Part shown: piece by piece, positions 28,561-37,774 of the stretch
Numbering within the stretch: position 1 is the first letter of the stretch
How the letters are laid out: every line of letters begins with the position of its first letter
Source: Blastococcus sp. URHD0036
GTDB lineage: Bacteria; Actinomycetota; Actinomycetes; Mycobacteriales; Geodermatophilaceae
Direction of reading: 5' to 3'
Assembly: GCF_000701365.1 (NCBI RefSeq)
Contig: NZ_JNIK01000018.1
Location: forward strand, 186,001-250,000
Length of the DNA stretch: 64,000 bases
The notes under the pieces: generated by a model
The model's input: the letters and a program-made list of their open reading frames with translations, nothing else
Databases searched by the model: none
Told to the model about the DNA's origin: nothing
Made by a program: the position numbers and the translations under genes

Positions 28561-29526
28561 CTACTCGACGCCGGCGTAGCTGTGCAGGCCGGTCGACACC
28601 ATGTTCACGTAGAGCAGGTTGAAGACCATGACGCCCAGGCCGACGACGTTGACCCACGCGGCGCCCTTGCCGCGCCAGCCGGCCGTCGTGCGGGCGTGCA
28701 GGTAGGCGGCGTAGACGACCCAGGCGATGAAGGCCCACGTCTCCTTCGGGTCCCAGCCCCAGAAGCGGCCCCACGCGCTCTCCGCCCAGATCGCGCCCGC
28801 GATGACGGCGAACGTCCAGATCGGGAAGCCGAAGACCGCGGTGCGGTGGGCCAGCCGGTCGATCGCGGCGGGGGCCGGCAGCCGGTCCAGCAGGCTCCCC
28901 CGCTCGGCCGTGCCCTCGGCGACGCGGGCGTCGTGGCGCAGCCGCAGCAGGTACATCACGCTGGCGATGCCGCTGACGAAGAAGATGCCGAAGCCCAGGA
29001 TCGCCGTCGTGACGTGCACGGCCAGCCAGCTCGAGCGCAGTGCCGCCACGAGCGGCCCCGCCTCCGCGTAGAGGAAGAGCCCGATCGCGACCATCGCCAG
29101 GACGACGGGGGCCATCACGAACACCCCGAGGTGGCGCAGCACCGGCCGGCGCACCGCGAGGACCGCGAACGAGACCACCGCGACGAGCACCACGGCGGTG
29201 GCGAACTCGTACATGTTGCCCCAGGGCAGCCGGTCGGTGGCCAGCCCGCGGAACAGCAGCACGCCGGCGTGGGTCAGCGCCCCCAGCACCGTGAGGACCA
29301 TCGCCGCGATGCCGTAGCGGCGGACGGCCGGCGGCTCGGCCGCCGGTCCCTCCGGAGCCGCCGGGGGCTCGGCCGCCGCACCCGCGCCGACCAGCTCGCG
29401 GGCCGCGGCGGGGCGCCGGCCGAAGGCCAGCTGGGCGCAGAAGGCGACCACCGCGAGGGAGTACAGGCCGACGCTGACGGAGAACAGGGCGTCCGACAGC
29501 TCGGCGAGGGTCGTGTCGACGGTCAC
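28561..29526 (-). CDS. ccsB: Cytochrome c biogenesis protein CcsB/CcsA (heme handling)
   Basis: Polytopic membrane protein of 321 residues delivering heme to apocytochrome c in the System II pathway. The tryptophan-rich heme motif WGRFWGWDPKETWAFIAW is intact, and LPWGNMYEFA and conserved His residues (LTHAG, LAHRTAV) are visible. A Pro/Ala/Glu insertion lies at residues 45-68. The GTG start overlaps the resB stop by 4 nt. Last gene of the heme/cytochrome operon. Confidence 0.93.
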   Translation of the reverse strand: MTVDTTLAELSDALFSVSVGLYSLAVVAFCAQLAFGRRPAAARELVGAGAAAEPPAAPEGPAAEPPAVRRYGIAAMVLTVLGALTHAGVLLFRGLATDRLPWGNMYEFATAVVLVAVVSFAVLAVRRPVLRHLGVFVMAPVVLAMVAIGLFLYAEAGPLVAALRSSWLAVHVTTAILGFGIFFVSGIASVMYLLRLRHDARVAEGTAERGSLLDRLPAPAAIDRLAHRTAVFGFPIWTFAVIAGAIWAESAWGRFWGWDPKETWAFIAWVVYAAYLHARTTAGWRGKGAAWVNVVGLGVMVFNLLYVNMVSTGLHSYAGVE

Positions 29527-31166
29527 GGGGTGGGGACCTCCGGGTCCGGGGAGACCCCGCCGGCCGGCGGGGTCGGGCGTGCGGGAGCACGGGCGGAGAG
29601 CGCGGCCCGGAGCTCGTCGGCGAGGCCGGCGAAGCGTTCCCCGCCCTCACCGCCGCCCCGCGTCAGCGAGCCGACGGTCAGGACGGTACCGCCGCCGCCC
29701 GGGGCGGCGGTGGGGCGGGCGAAGACGCGCTCGCGGCGCAGCAGGAGCATCCCCAGCAGCCCGACGAGGACGGCGATCGCGGCACCGAGCACCCAGACCT
29801 GGCCCGGGTCGTGGGACAGCTGCAGCGCGGCGAACTCGTCGTAGCCGGTGAAGGTGATGGCGGTGCCGTCTGGCAGCGTCAGGGTCTCGCCGAGGGCGAG
29901 GTTGGCCGAGCCCACCTCGTTCAGGGCGCCGCGGGCGATCTGCTCCTGGTCGATGGCGTAGACCGACTGCGGGCGGCCGGTGTCCAGGCCGAGGTAGCCC
30001 TGGTAGGCGATGAGCGCGACCTGCGGCTCGAGCGGGCGCGGGTCGATGCTGGTCAGGATCCCGCCTTGGACGACCCCGGTCGGGGCGAAGAAGCCCTGGA
30101 GCGCCAGCTGCGGCTGGTCGGCGCCGAGGTCGGGCAGCTTGACCGCGCCCTCGCTGGCCATCGTCGACGGGTTGGTGGGGAGGAACGGCGCCGAGACGTC
30201 GAGGGGAGGCTGCCCGTCCGGCGTGGTCACGGTGAACCGCGGCGCGTAGCCGTGCCCGGTCAGGTAGACCCGGTCGCCCTCGGTGCGCAGCGGGTCGTTG
30301 ACGCCGATGGTCTGGGGCGTGCCCTCCTCGCCGGGGCCGCCGTAGCGGATGTCGGCGGTGAACGACGAGGCGGTCAGGTTCTCCTCGTACTCGGCCTGGA
30401 AGTCCTCGAGGTCGACGCACAGCGGGCTGAGGTCGTTGCCCTCGACCAGCGGGCCGGCGGAGTAGGTGTCGTAGTTCTGGAAGCTGTTGCAGAACCCGCC
30501 GCCCTCGACCACCAGGACGCTGCCCTCGTAGCCCCAGAGCTTCCCGCCGGCCAGCGCGAGCAGCAGCGCGACGAGGGAGAGGTGGAAGACGAGGTTGCCG
30601 GCCTCCTTGAGATAGCCCTTCTCCGCGGAGAGCTCGGGGCCGGCCGCCGTCTGGCGGCGGACGACGCGGAAGCGCCGGACCCGCAACTCCTCCTCGACCA
30701 CGTCGAGGGCCGCCGCGTCGTCGAGACGCGTCTGTAGCCCGGCCGAGTCCGGCAGCCGCAGCAGGTTCCGGGGGGCCGGCGGCGGCGGCGTGCGCAGCGC
30801 GCGGAAGTGCTCGGCGGCCCGCGGCAGCACGCAGCCGACGAGCGAGATGAACAGCAGCAGGTAGACCGCGGCGAACCACGGCGAGCTGAAGACGTCGAAC
30901 AGGTACAGCCGGTCGAGCACCGGCGCGAGCGTCGGGTGGTCGGCGAAGTAGCGGGCGACGTTGGTCTGCGACAGCGAGCGCTGGGGCAGCAGCGAGCCGG
31001 GGATGGCGGCCAGCGCCAGCAGGAACAGCAGGATGATCGCCGTCCGCATGGCGGTGAGCCGGCGCCACCAGCGCACCCACAGGTTCCAGGCCCGGCGGCC
31101 GGCGGACGGCCGGGCCGGCGGCGGGCTCGGCGCCGCGGCCTCGCGCGGCGGCGCGGTGACCGTCAC
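29523..31166 (-). CDS. resB: Cytochrome c biogenesis protein ResB
   Basis: ResB/Ccs1 family membrane protein, 547 residues, partner of CcsB in System II cytochrome c maturation. Helices near residues 40-60, 95-120 and 195-220 and a final one near 480-500 flank a large extracytoplasmic domain. GTG 31166 overlaps the ccdA stop by 4 nt; the frame continues upstream only as a shadow. Typical start of the core: LTAMRTAIILLFLLALAAIPG. Confidence 0.93.
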   Translation of the reverse strand: MTVTAPPREAAAPSPPPARPSAGRRAWNLWVRWWRRLTAMRTAIILLFLLALAAIPGSLLPQRSLSQTNVARYFADHPTLAPVLDRLYLFDVFSSPWFAAVYLLLFISLVGCVLPRAAEHFRALRTPPPPAPRNLLRLPDSAGLQTRLDDAAALDVVEEELRVRRFRVVRRQTAAGPELSAEKGYLKEAGNLVFHLSLVALLLALAGGKLWGYEGSVLVVEGGGFCNSFQNYDTYSAGPLVEGNDLSPLCVDLEDFQAEYEENLTASSFTADIRYGGPGEEGTPQTIGVNDPLRTEGDRVYLTGHGYAPRFTVTTPDGQPPLDVSAPFLPTNPSTMASEGAVKLPDLGADQPQLALQGFFAPTGVVQGGILTSIDPRPLEPQVALIAYQGYLGLDTGRPQSVYAIDQEQIARGALNEVGSANLALGETLTLPDGTAITFTGYDEFAALQLSHDPGQVWVLGAAIAVLVGLLGMLLLRRERVFARPTAAPGGGGTVLTVGSLTRGGGEGGERFAGLADELRAALSARAPARPTPPAGGVSPDPEVPTP

Positions 31167-31972
31167 AGGGACGACCCGATGCCGGTGGACGCGGCCCAGG
31201 AGCGCAGCCAGTCCATCATCTCGCCCCACGCGCCGGTGACCAGCAGGACGCCGACCAGCACGAGCAGCCCGCCGCCGACCTGCGTGACGGCTCGCGCGTG
31301 CCGGCGCAGGAAGGAGGTGGCCCCCAGTGCCCAGCGGGCGCCGAGCGCGACCAGCACGAAGGGCACCCCGAGGCCGACGCAGTACGCCACCGAGAGGAAC
31401 GCCCCGCGGCCGGCGGTCCCCTCCGAGTACGCGAGGGTGAGGACGGCACCCAGCGTCGGGCCCAGGCACGGCGTCCAGCCCAGCCCGAAGACGACGCCCA
31501 GCAGCGGGGCCCCGACCAGGCCGGTGGCCGGCCGCAGCGCCAGTCGCTTCGTGCGCTGCAGCAGGGGCAACCAGCCGAGGAAGCCCAGCCCGACGAGGAT
31601 GACGACGACGCCCATGACCCGGGTGATGACGTCCTGGTGCACCAGCAGCAGCCGCCCGAGGCTGCCCGCCGCGGTGCCGAGGGCGACGAAGACCGCGCTG
31701 AAGCCCAGCACGAACAGCAGGGCGCCGAGGACCATCTGGCGGCGGCCGGTGCGCTCGTCGACCGCGGTGGCCGTCGCGGTGCCGCCGCCCGCGCCGGCCG
31801 CCTCGGCACGCCGGTCACCGGTCCCGGCGAGGCCGGCGACGTAGGAGAGGTAGCCGGGGACGAGCGGGAGCACGCACGGCGAGGCGAAGCTGATCAGCCC
31901 GACCAGTGCCGCGACGGCCGCGGCGACGAGCAGCGGGCCGTCGGTGACCAGGCCGCTGAAGGTGTCCCCCAC
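31163..31972 (-). CDS. ccdA: Cytochrome c biogenesis/thiol transport protein CcdA
   Basis: DsbD-type electron conduit across the membrane (269 residues, six helices). The two redox cysteines are Cys33 (FASPCVLPLVPGY) and Cys169 (GLGWTPCLGPTL). It passes reducing power from cytoplasmic thioredoxin to the lipoprotein thioredoxin encoded next door, which keeps apocytochrome thiols reduced. Confidence 0.94.
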   Translation of the reverse strand: MGDTFSGLVTDGPLLVAAAVAALVGLISFASPCVLPLVPGYLSYVAGLAGTGDRRAEAAGAGGGTATATAVDERTGRRQMVLGALLFVLGFSAVFVALGTAAGSLGRLLLVHQDVITRVMGVVVILVGLGFLGWLPLLQRTKRLALRPATGLVGAPLLGVVFGLGWTPCLGPTLGAVLTLAYSEGTAGRGAFLSVAYCVGLGVPFVLVALGARWALGATSFLRRHARAVTQVGGGLLVLVGVLLVTGAWGEMMDWLRSWAASTGIGSSL

Positions 31973-31973
31973 C

Positions 31974-32549
31974 TCAGCCCTCCTCGATCAGCTGGTCGAC
32001 CACCGCGCGCAGGTCCTCCTGCGAGATCTGGCTGGTGTAGACGGCGGCGACGCGGTACTCGCGGTCCAGCACGATGGTGGACGGGACGGCGTTGGCCGGG
32101 TAGTCCCGGAACGCCAGCGCCACCTCCCCGCGCGGGTCGTAGACCGACGGGAACTCGATGCCCTTGGTGTCGACGAAGGCCTGGGCCAGCTGTTCGGGGT
32201 CCTTGACGTTCAGCCCGACGAACTGGACGCCGGCGTCGCGCACCTCGGCGTAGACCTCCTGGAACTCCGGCGTCTCCACCCGGCAGGGCGCGCACCACGA
32301 TCCCCAGAAGTTGAGGACGGCGACGTCGCCGTCCAGCTCCGCGGAGTCGAAGTCCCCGCCGCCCAGCAGGTCCCCGGTGAACTGGGGCGCGGTGGCCCGC
32401 TCGTCCTCCGGGATGACCTCGCCGAACGGCGTGCCGGCCTCGAAGCGGAACTCCCCGCCGTTGTTGACGTCGACGGCCGAGCCCTCGCCGGTGGTGCACC
32501 CGGCGGCGAGCAGGAGGCCGCCCAGCAGGGCGGGGAGCAGGCGCCTCAT
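31974..32549 (-). CDS. Thioredoxin-like lipoprotein (TlpA/ResA type)
   Basis: Extracytoplasmic thiol-disulfide protein of 191 residues. A lipoprotein signal ends at Cys18 (GLLLAAGC), and the active-site motif WCAPC has Cys86 and Cys89 within a thioredoxin fold (VAVLNFWGSW). The cis-Pro is in ANAVPSTIVLD. ATG 32549 overlaps the stop of the phosphatase gene by 4 nt. Role: reduces apocytochrome c cysteines before heme attachment. Confidence 0.92.
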   Translation of the reverse strand: MRRLLPALLGGLLLAAGCTTGEGSAVDVNNGGEFRFEAGTPFGEVIPEDERATAPQFTGDLLGGGDFDSAELDGDVAVLNFWGSWCAPCRVETPEFQEVYAEVRDAGVQFVGLNVKDPEQLAQAFVDTKGIEFPSVYDPRGEVALAFRDYPANAVPSTIVLDREYRVAAVYTSQISQEDLRAVVDQLIEEG

Positions 32550-33193
32550 GCGCCGGGGACCGCGTCGGGGTCGGTGGCACCGGCGGGCTCGGCGTAGGTG
32601 ACGCCGGCGAACCGGTCGCCCTCGTAGGTCACCGAGGTGACGCTGGCCAGCGCACACTGCCGGCGACGCGGGTCGTGCACGAAGCTGCGGCCCTCCAGGT
32701 GCAGGCGCAGCGTCCAGATCGGCAGCTGGTGGCTGACGCAGACCGCCGCGGAGCCGCGGGCGGCGTCCCGGGCGGCCTCGACCGCGGCGAGCATCCGGGC
32801 GGCGATCTCCACGTAGGGCTCGCCCCACGAGGGCCGGAAGGGGTTGCGCAGCTTCCACCAGTGCCGGGGGTCGCGCAGCGCGCCGTCGCCCACGGCGACC
32901 CGCAGCCCCTCGAAGTCGCTGGCGGCCTCGATCAGCCGGTCGTCGGTGGTGATCGGCAGGCCGAGCGCCTCGGCGATGGGGGCCGCGGTCTGCTGTGCGC
33001 GCTCCAGCGGGCTGGCGACCAGGTGGGTGATCGGCGGGTCGGCGGCGACGCCGGTGAACCAGCGCGCGGCATCCCGGGCCATCTCCTCGCCCGCCTCGGA
33101 CAGCCGGTACCCGGGCAGCCGGCCGTAGAGGACCTTCGAGGGGTTGAAGACCTCTCCGTGCCGGAGCAGGTGGACGACGGTCGTCTCGCTCAT
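32546..33193 (-). CDS. Histidine phosphatase family protein
   Basis: Phosphoglycerate-mutase-like phosphatase, 215 residues. The catalytic motif LLRHGE (His12), the RAQQTA motif and the second catalytic His in VCVSHQLPIWTLRLHL are intact. The homologue Rv0525 holds the same place between hemL and the thioredoxin gene in M. tuberculosis; substrate unknown. ATG shares one base with the hemL stop. Confidence 0.9.
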   Translation of the reverse strand: MSETTVVHLLRHGEVFNPSKVLYGRLPGYRLSEAGEEMARDAARWFTGVAADPPITHLVASPLERAQQTAAPIAEALGLPITTDDRLIEAASDFEGLRVAVGDGALRDPRHWWKLRNPFRPSWGEPYVEIAARMLAAVEAARDAARGSAAVCVSHQLPIWTLRLHLEGRSFVHDPRRRQCALASVTSVTYEGDRFAGVTYAEPAGATDPDAVPGA

Positions 33194-34572
33194 CAGGTGC
33201 TGACCTCGCTCGGGTCCTGGCCGGTCGCCCGCGGTGCGTCCTCCGGGGTGGCCTCCGCGGCCGCGCGCGCGGCGGCGGGGAGAGCCTCCAGCACGTGCTC
33301 GACAGCGGCGTCGTCCAGAGCGGCGCTGACGAACCACGCCTCGAACGCCGACGGCGGCAGGTACACCCCGCGGGCCAGCATGGCGTGGAAGAACGCGGTG
33401 TAGCGGAACGTCTCCTGGCTGCGGGCGTCGTCGAAGTCGCGCACCTGGCGCTCGTCGGGCACGAAGAACACCGAGAACATCGAGCCGGCCTGCTGCACCC
33501 GGTGCGGCACGCCGGCGGCGAAGAGGGCGGCGCTGGCGGCGCCCCGGAGGGTCACGGCGACCTCGTCGCAGCGGGCGTAGACCTCGTCGGTGCACAGCCG
33601 CAGTGTCGTCAACCCGGCGGCGACGGCGACCGGGTTCCCGGACAGCGTGCCCGCCTGGTAGACCGGCCCGGTCGGGGCGAGCTGGGACATCAGGTCGGCC
33701 CGGCCGCCGAACGCCGCGGCCGGCAGGCCACCGCCCATGACCTTGCCGAAGGTGAAGAGGTCGGCGTCGACCGGGTCGAGGCCGTACCAGCCCGACCGGG
33801 ACACCCGGAAGCCGGTCATGACCTCGTCGAGGACCAGCAGCGCACCGTGCTCGGCGGTGATCCGGCGCAACTCGGAGTTGAAGCCCGACAGCGGCGGGAC
33901 GACGCCCATGTTGCCCGGCGAGGCCTCGCTGATCACGCAGGCGATGTCGGCGCCCCGCTCGGCGAAGACGGCCTCGACCGCGGCGACGTCGTTGTAGGGC
34001 AGCACCACGGTGTCGGCGGCCGCGCCGGTGGTGACGCCGGGGGTGTCGGGCAGGCCGAGGGTGGCCACGCCGGAGCCGGCCGAGGCGAGCAGCGCGTCGA
34101 CGTGGCCGTGGTAGCAGCCGGCGAACTTGACGACCAGCCGCCGGCCGGTGGCACCGCGGGCGAGGCGGACGGCCGACAGGACGGCCTCGGTGCCGGAGTT
34201 GACCAGCCGCACCCGCTCGACCGGGGGCATGCGGGCGATGATCTCGTCGGCGAGGTCCAGCTCCCCCTCGGTGGGGGCGCCGAAGGAGGTACCCCGGCGG
34301 GCGGCGGCGGTGATCGCCTCGACCACGGCCGGGTGGGCGTGGCCGAGGATGAGCGGCCCCCAGGAGGCGACGAGGTCGACGTAGCGGCGGTCGTCGGCGT
34401 CGGTGATCCAGGGGCCCTGCCCGGAGGCCATGAAGCGGGGGGTGCCGCCGACGGCACGGAAGGCGCGGACCGGGCTGTTCACCCCGCCCGGGGTCACGCG
34501 CTGCCCGCGGGCGAAGAGCTCGGCGGAGACCGGGGCCTCGTACGGGTAGCGGGAACCGTCCAGCGAGGTCAC
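33193..34572 (-). CDS. hemL: Glutamate-1-semialdehyde 2,1-aminomutase
   Basis: PLP enzyme (459 residues) making 5-aminolevulinate in the C5 pathway started by HemA. The PLP lysine is Lys277 in [12 protein letters not shown], and [27 protein letters not shown] and YHGHVDA are family motifs. GTG start overlaps the upstream membrane-protein stop by 4 nt. Confidence 0.96.
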   Translation of the reverse strand: MTSLDGSRYPYEAPVSAELFARGQRVTPGGVNSPVRAFRAVGGTPRFMASGQGPWITDADDRRYVDLVASWGPLILGHAHPAVVEAITAAARRGTSFGAPTEGELDLADEIIARMPPVERVRLVNSGTEAVLSAVRLARGATGRRLVVKFAGCYHGHVDALLASAGSGVATLGLPDTPGVTTGAAADTVVLPYNDVAAVEAVFAERGADIACVISEASPGNMGVVPPLSGFNSELRRITAEHGALLVLDEVMTGFRVSRSGWYGLDPVDADLFTFGKVMGGGLPAAAFGGRADLMSQLAPTGPVYQAGTLSGNPVAVAAGLTTLRLCTDEVYARCDEVAVTLRGAASAALFAAGVPHRVQQAGSMFSVFFVPDERQVRDFDDARSQETFRYTAFFHAMLARGVYLPPSAFEAWFVSAALDDAAVEHVLEALPAAARAAAEATPEDAPRATGQDPSEVST

Positions 34573-35114
34573 GGGCCCAGTGTCCCCTCTGTTCCTGACA
34601 GGCCGGGTGTGGGCCCCGTCCCATCGGCGCCGGCCTCCCCGGGTGCGGCGGCCAGCAGCGCCCGGGTGAGCGCGGACGGGTCGCGGGTCGGCACGAGCAC
34701 GGTGCGCCCGTCGGTCAGCCGCAGCGGCAGACCCGTGCGGCCGCTGGGCAGCGACCAGCCACCGCCGAGGATCGGTGCGCCCGCGTCGACGCCGGCCTCA
34801 CCCCCCGGGACCGCGCGCAGGTGGGCGGTGTCGACGTCGGCCAGGAGCACCCGCTCCCGCCCGACGGACAGCGCCGGCCGGGCGTCGTCGCCGCCGGCGT
34901 CCGGTCCGGTCACCCGGACCGTCCAGACGCGGGCGGCCGACAGCGCCCCGGCGGCGACGATGCCGAGGACGACGAGCACGGCCAGCGCCCACAGCAGCGG
35001 CGGCACGTCGGGCCCGGGCAGCACCAGGTCCATGACCAGCAGCACCGCCAGCGCCCCGGCGACCAGCCAGAACGCCCGCCAGGAGCCCCCGGGCTCGACG
35101 TACTCCTCGGTCAT
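34569..35114 (-). CDS. Two-helix membrane protein between hemB and hemL
   Basis: Protein of 181 residues with two adjacent hydrophobic helices (about 13-33 and 38-60) and a soluble C-terminal domain without known motifs. The position after hemB equals that of Rv0513 in M. tuberculosis, also a transmembrane protein of unknown function. Overlaps hemL by 4 nt, so it is part of the heme operon. Confidence 0.8.
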   Translation of the reverse strand: MTEEYVEPGGSWRAFWLVAGALAVLLVMDLVLPGPDVPPLLWALAVLVVLGIVAAGALSAARVWTVRVTGPDAGGDDARPALSVGRERVLLADVDTAHLRAVPGGEAGVDAGAPILGGGWSLPSGRTGLPLRLTDGRTVLVPTRDPSALTRALLAAAPGEAGADGTGPTPGLSGTEGTLGP

Positions 35115-35134
35115 GACCTGCCCCGGCGCCCGGG

Positions 35135-36133
35135 TCAGCGACGCAGCAGGCGGGCGGCCTCGACCGCCCAGTAGGTGAGCACGGAGCCCGCGCCGGCCCG
35201 CCGGATCGCGGTCAGCGTCTCGAGGATGGCCCGCTCGCGGTCCACCCAGCCGTGGGCCGCCGCGGCCTCGACCATCGCGTACTCGCCGCTCACCTGGTAC
35301 GCGCTGACCGGCACCCGGACCTCGTCGGCGACCCGGGCGATGATGTCCAGGTAGGCCAGCGCCGGCTTCACCATCACCGCGTCGGCACCCTCGGCCAGGT
35401 CCTGCGCGACCTCGCGCAGCGCCTCGTCGGCGTTGGGCGGGTCCATCTGGTAGGTCGACCGGTCGCCGAACTGCGGCGCTCCCTCGGCGGCCTCGCGGAA
35501 CGGGCCGTAGAAGCAGGACGCGTACTTGGCGGCGTAGGCCAGGACCGGCAGCTCGGTGTACCCGCCGCCGTCCAGCGCCCGGCGGATCGCCGCGACCTGG
35601 CCGTCCATCATCCCGCTGGGGGCGATGACGTGCGCCCCGGCCTGGGCCTGGGCCAGCGCCACCGCGGCGTACCGGTCCAGCGTCGGGTCGTTGTCGACCA
35701 CGCCCGCGGGGGTCACGACGCCGCAGTGCCCGTGGTCGGTGTACTCGCACAGGCAGAGGTCGGCCATGAGCACGAGCTCGTCGCCGAGGTCGGCCCGCAG
35801 CTGCTGCAGCGCGACGTTGACCACGCCGTCGGCGGCGTCGGCCTGCGTGCCCAGCGGGTCCTTGTCGGCGGGGATGCCGAAGAGGATCAGCCCGCTGATG
35901 CCGGCCTCGGCCGCCTCGTGCGCGGCCTTCCGCAGCGAGTCCTGGGTGTGCTGGACGACGCCCGGCATCGAGCCGATCGGCTGCGGCGAGTCGAGGCCCT
36001 CCTTGACGAACACCGGCAGCACGAGATCGGCCGGCGACAGCCGCGTCTGCGCGGTCAGCCGCCGCAGCGCGGGCGTCGACCGCAGTCGACGCCCGCGCGC
36101 GAAGCCCGGGTTCGCTCCACCGGCGGAGGTCAC
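35135..36133 (-). CDS. hemB: Delta-aminolevulinic acid dehydratase (porphobilinogen synthase)
   Basis: Condenses two aminolevulinate molecules (332 residues). Zinc-type cysteines Cys127, Cys129 and Cys137 occur in DLCLCEYTDHGHCG. The active-site lysines are Lys203 (AAKYASCFYGPFR) and Lys256 (VMVKPALAYLD). GTG 36133 overlaps the hemD stop by 4 nt; upstream in-frame codons lie inside hemD. Confidence 0.96.
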   Translation of the reverse strand: MTSAGGANPGFARGRRLRSTPALRRLTAQTRLSPADLVLPVFVKEGLDSPQPIGSMPGVVQHTQDSLRKAAHEAAEAGISGLILFGIPADKDPLGTQADAADGVVNVALQQLRADLGDELVLMADLCLCEYTDHGHCGVVTPAGVVDNDPTLDRYAAVALAQAQAGAHVIAPSGMMDGQVAAIRRALDGGGYTELPVLAYAAKYASCFYGPFREAAEGAPQFGDRSTYQMDPPNADEALREVAQDLAEGADAVMVKPALAYLDIIARVADEVRVPVSAYQVSGEYAMVEAAAAHGWVDRERAILETLTAIRRAGAGSVLTYWAVEAARLLRR

Positions 36134-37671
36134 TTGGAGTCGCCTTCCTCCCGGCGCGCCTCGGCGAACGCCGCGAGCGCGTCGACCAGCGGGCCGACCG
36201 CGGCGGTCTCGGGCTGCACGTCGACGCGCAGGCCGAACTCCGCGGCGGTGGCCGACGTCTGCGGACCGATCACCGCGACGACCGTCTTGGCGTGCGGCTT
36301 GCCGGCGATGCCGACCAGGTTGCGCACGGTGCTCGACGAGGTGAAGCACACCGCGTCGAACCCGCCGCCCTTGATCGCCTCGCGGACCGCGGCCGGCGGA
36401 GGCGCCGCCCGGACGGTGCGGTAGGCGGTGACGTCGTCGATCTCCCAGCCGCGCTCCTTGAGCCCGGCGGCGAGGGTCTCGGTGGCGATGTCGGCCCGGG
36501 GCAGCAGCACCCGGTCGATCGGGTCCAGGACGTCGTCGTACTCGGGGAAGTCCGCGAGCAGGCCCTCGCTGGACTGCTCACCGGAGGGCACGAGCTCCGG
36601 CACGATGCCGAACTCCCGCACCGCCGCGGCGGTCTGCTCGCCGACGCAGGCCACCTTCACGCCGGCGAAGGCGCGGGCGTCGAGGCCCAGCTCGGCGAAC
36701 TTCTCGCGCACGGCCTTCACCGCGTTCACGGAGGTGAACACGATCCAGCCGTAGCGGCCGGTGACCAGGCCCTTGATCGCCCGGTCCATCTGGGCGGGGC
36801 TGCGCGGCGGCTCGACGGCGATGGTCGGCACCTCGACCGGCACCGCTCCGTAGGCACGCAGCCGCTCGCTCATGTCGCCGGCCTGGTCCTTCGTGCGCGG
36901 CACCAGCACCCGCCAGCCGAACAGCGGCCGGCTCTCCCACCAGGAGAACTTGCCGCGCTTGTCCACGACCGCGCCGACCGTGGTCACCACGGCGCCGGTG
37001 AGCGCGTCGAGACCGGCGGTCTTCTCGGCGACCGCGGCGAGCTTCGTGAGCACGCTCTTCTGGTCTGTGGTCGACCCGGCGGCCGTGACGACGACGGGGG
37101 TGGTCCCGGGCAGGCCGCCCTCGACCAGCCGTGCGGCGGCGTCGGGGAGGTCGGCGGCGTCGCCGGTGAGCACCAGCGGCGCGCCGAGACCGTGCGCGGC
37201 GGAGCCGAGCGCGGCCAGGTCGGCGGTGCCGCGCAGCTCCGCGGTGAGCGTCGTGCCACCGAGGGCCACGCCGGCGAACGCGGGGACCGCCGAGGCCGGG
37301 GCGACCCCGGGCACGACGTCGAACGGCACCGAGGTGCGGCCGACGGCGAGCACCTCCTTCACCACCGCGTCGGAGGTGAACGGGTCGCCGGCGACCAGCC
37401 GGACGACGGTGTCGCCCTTCTTCGCCGCGGCGACGGTGGCCTTGGCGATCTCGTCGGGCTCGCCGGTCGCCGTCGTCGGCTCGAGGTCCGGCCGGCTCTC
37501 GCGGACCGCGGCGGTCACCGCCGGGGCCACTCCTGCGTCGACGACGAGGACGTCTGCCTCGCCGATCGCCGCGGTCGCCCGGGCAGTCAGCATGCCGGGG
37601 TCGCCCGGGCCTGCGCCGACGAAGACGACCGTGCCGGCCGCTCCGCCGCTCTGCTTGCGGAAGCGCGTCAT
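36130..37671 (-). CDS. hemD: Uroporphyrinogen-III synthase fused to a degenerate methyltransferase-like domain
   Basis: Two-domain protein of 513 residues. Residues 15-240 resemble SUMT/CobA methyltransferases: VGAGPGDPGMLTARA is kept, but the expected GGDPFxFGRG loop reads AGDPFTSDAVV. Residues 255-505 form the HemD synthase (FTSVNAVKAV, CFTSSSTVRNLV). ATG 37671 is preferred over GTG 37689 because CAGGAG lies 6-7 nt before it. The methyltransferase part is probably inactive or altered; the same kind of fusion occurs in Rv0511. Confidence 0.92.
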   Translation of the reverse strand: MTRFRKQSGGAAGTVVFVGAGPGDPGMLTARATAAIGEADVLVVDAGVAPAVTAAVRESRPDLEPTTATGEPDEIAKATVAAAKKGDTVVRLVAGDPFTSDAVVKEVLAVGRTSVPFDVVPGVAPASAVPAFAGVALGGTTLTAELRGTADLAALGSAAHGLGAPLVLTGDAADLPDAAARLVEGGLPGTTPVVVTAAGSTTDQKSVLTKLAAVAEKTAGLDALTGAVVTTVGAVVDKRGKFSWWESRPLFGWRVLVPRTKDQAGDMSERLRAYGAVPVEVPTIAVEPPRSPAQMDRAIKGLVTGRYGWIVFTSVNAVKAVREKFAELGLDARAFAGVKVACVGEQTAAAVREFGIVPELVPSGEQSSEGLLADFPEYDDVLDPIDRVLLPRADIATETLAAGLKERGWEIDDVTAYRTVRAAPPPAAVREAIKGGGFDAVCFTSSSTVRNLVGIAGKPHAKTVVAVIGPQTSATAAEFGLRVDVQPETAAVGPLVDALAAFAEARREEGDSK

Positions 37672-37698
37672 CGCGTGCTCCTGTTCCACTTCACTTGA

Positions 37699-37753
37699 GA
37701 GCCCCTCCCGGGGCTCGTTCTGGGGTCTGGGTGGCCGGGCAGCGGTGCCCGGC
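37699..37753 (-). other. Two stable hairpins in the hemC-hemD spacer
   Basis: This is the only sizeable gap (103 bases) in the otherwise overlapping heme operon. GAGCCCC/GGGGCTC (37699-37705, 37710-37716) and GCCGGGCA/TGCCCGGC with a GCGG loop (37734-37741, 37746-37753) are perfect stems. They could serve as partial terminators or RNA-processing sites between hemC and hemD. Confidence 0.5.
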
Positions 37754-37774
37754 GGGGGGAGGTCGTGTGGGGGC

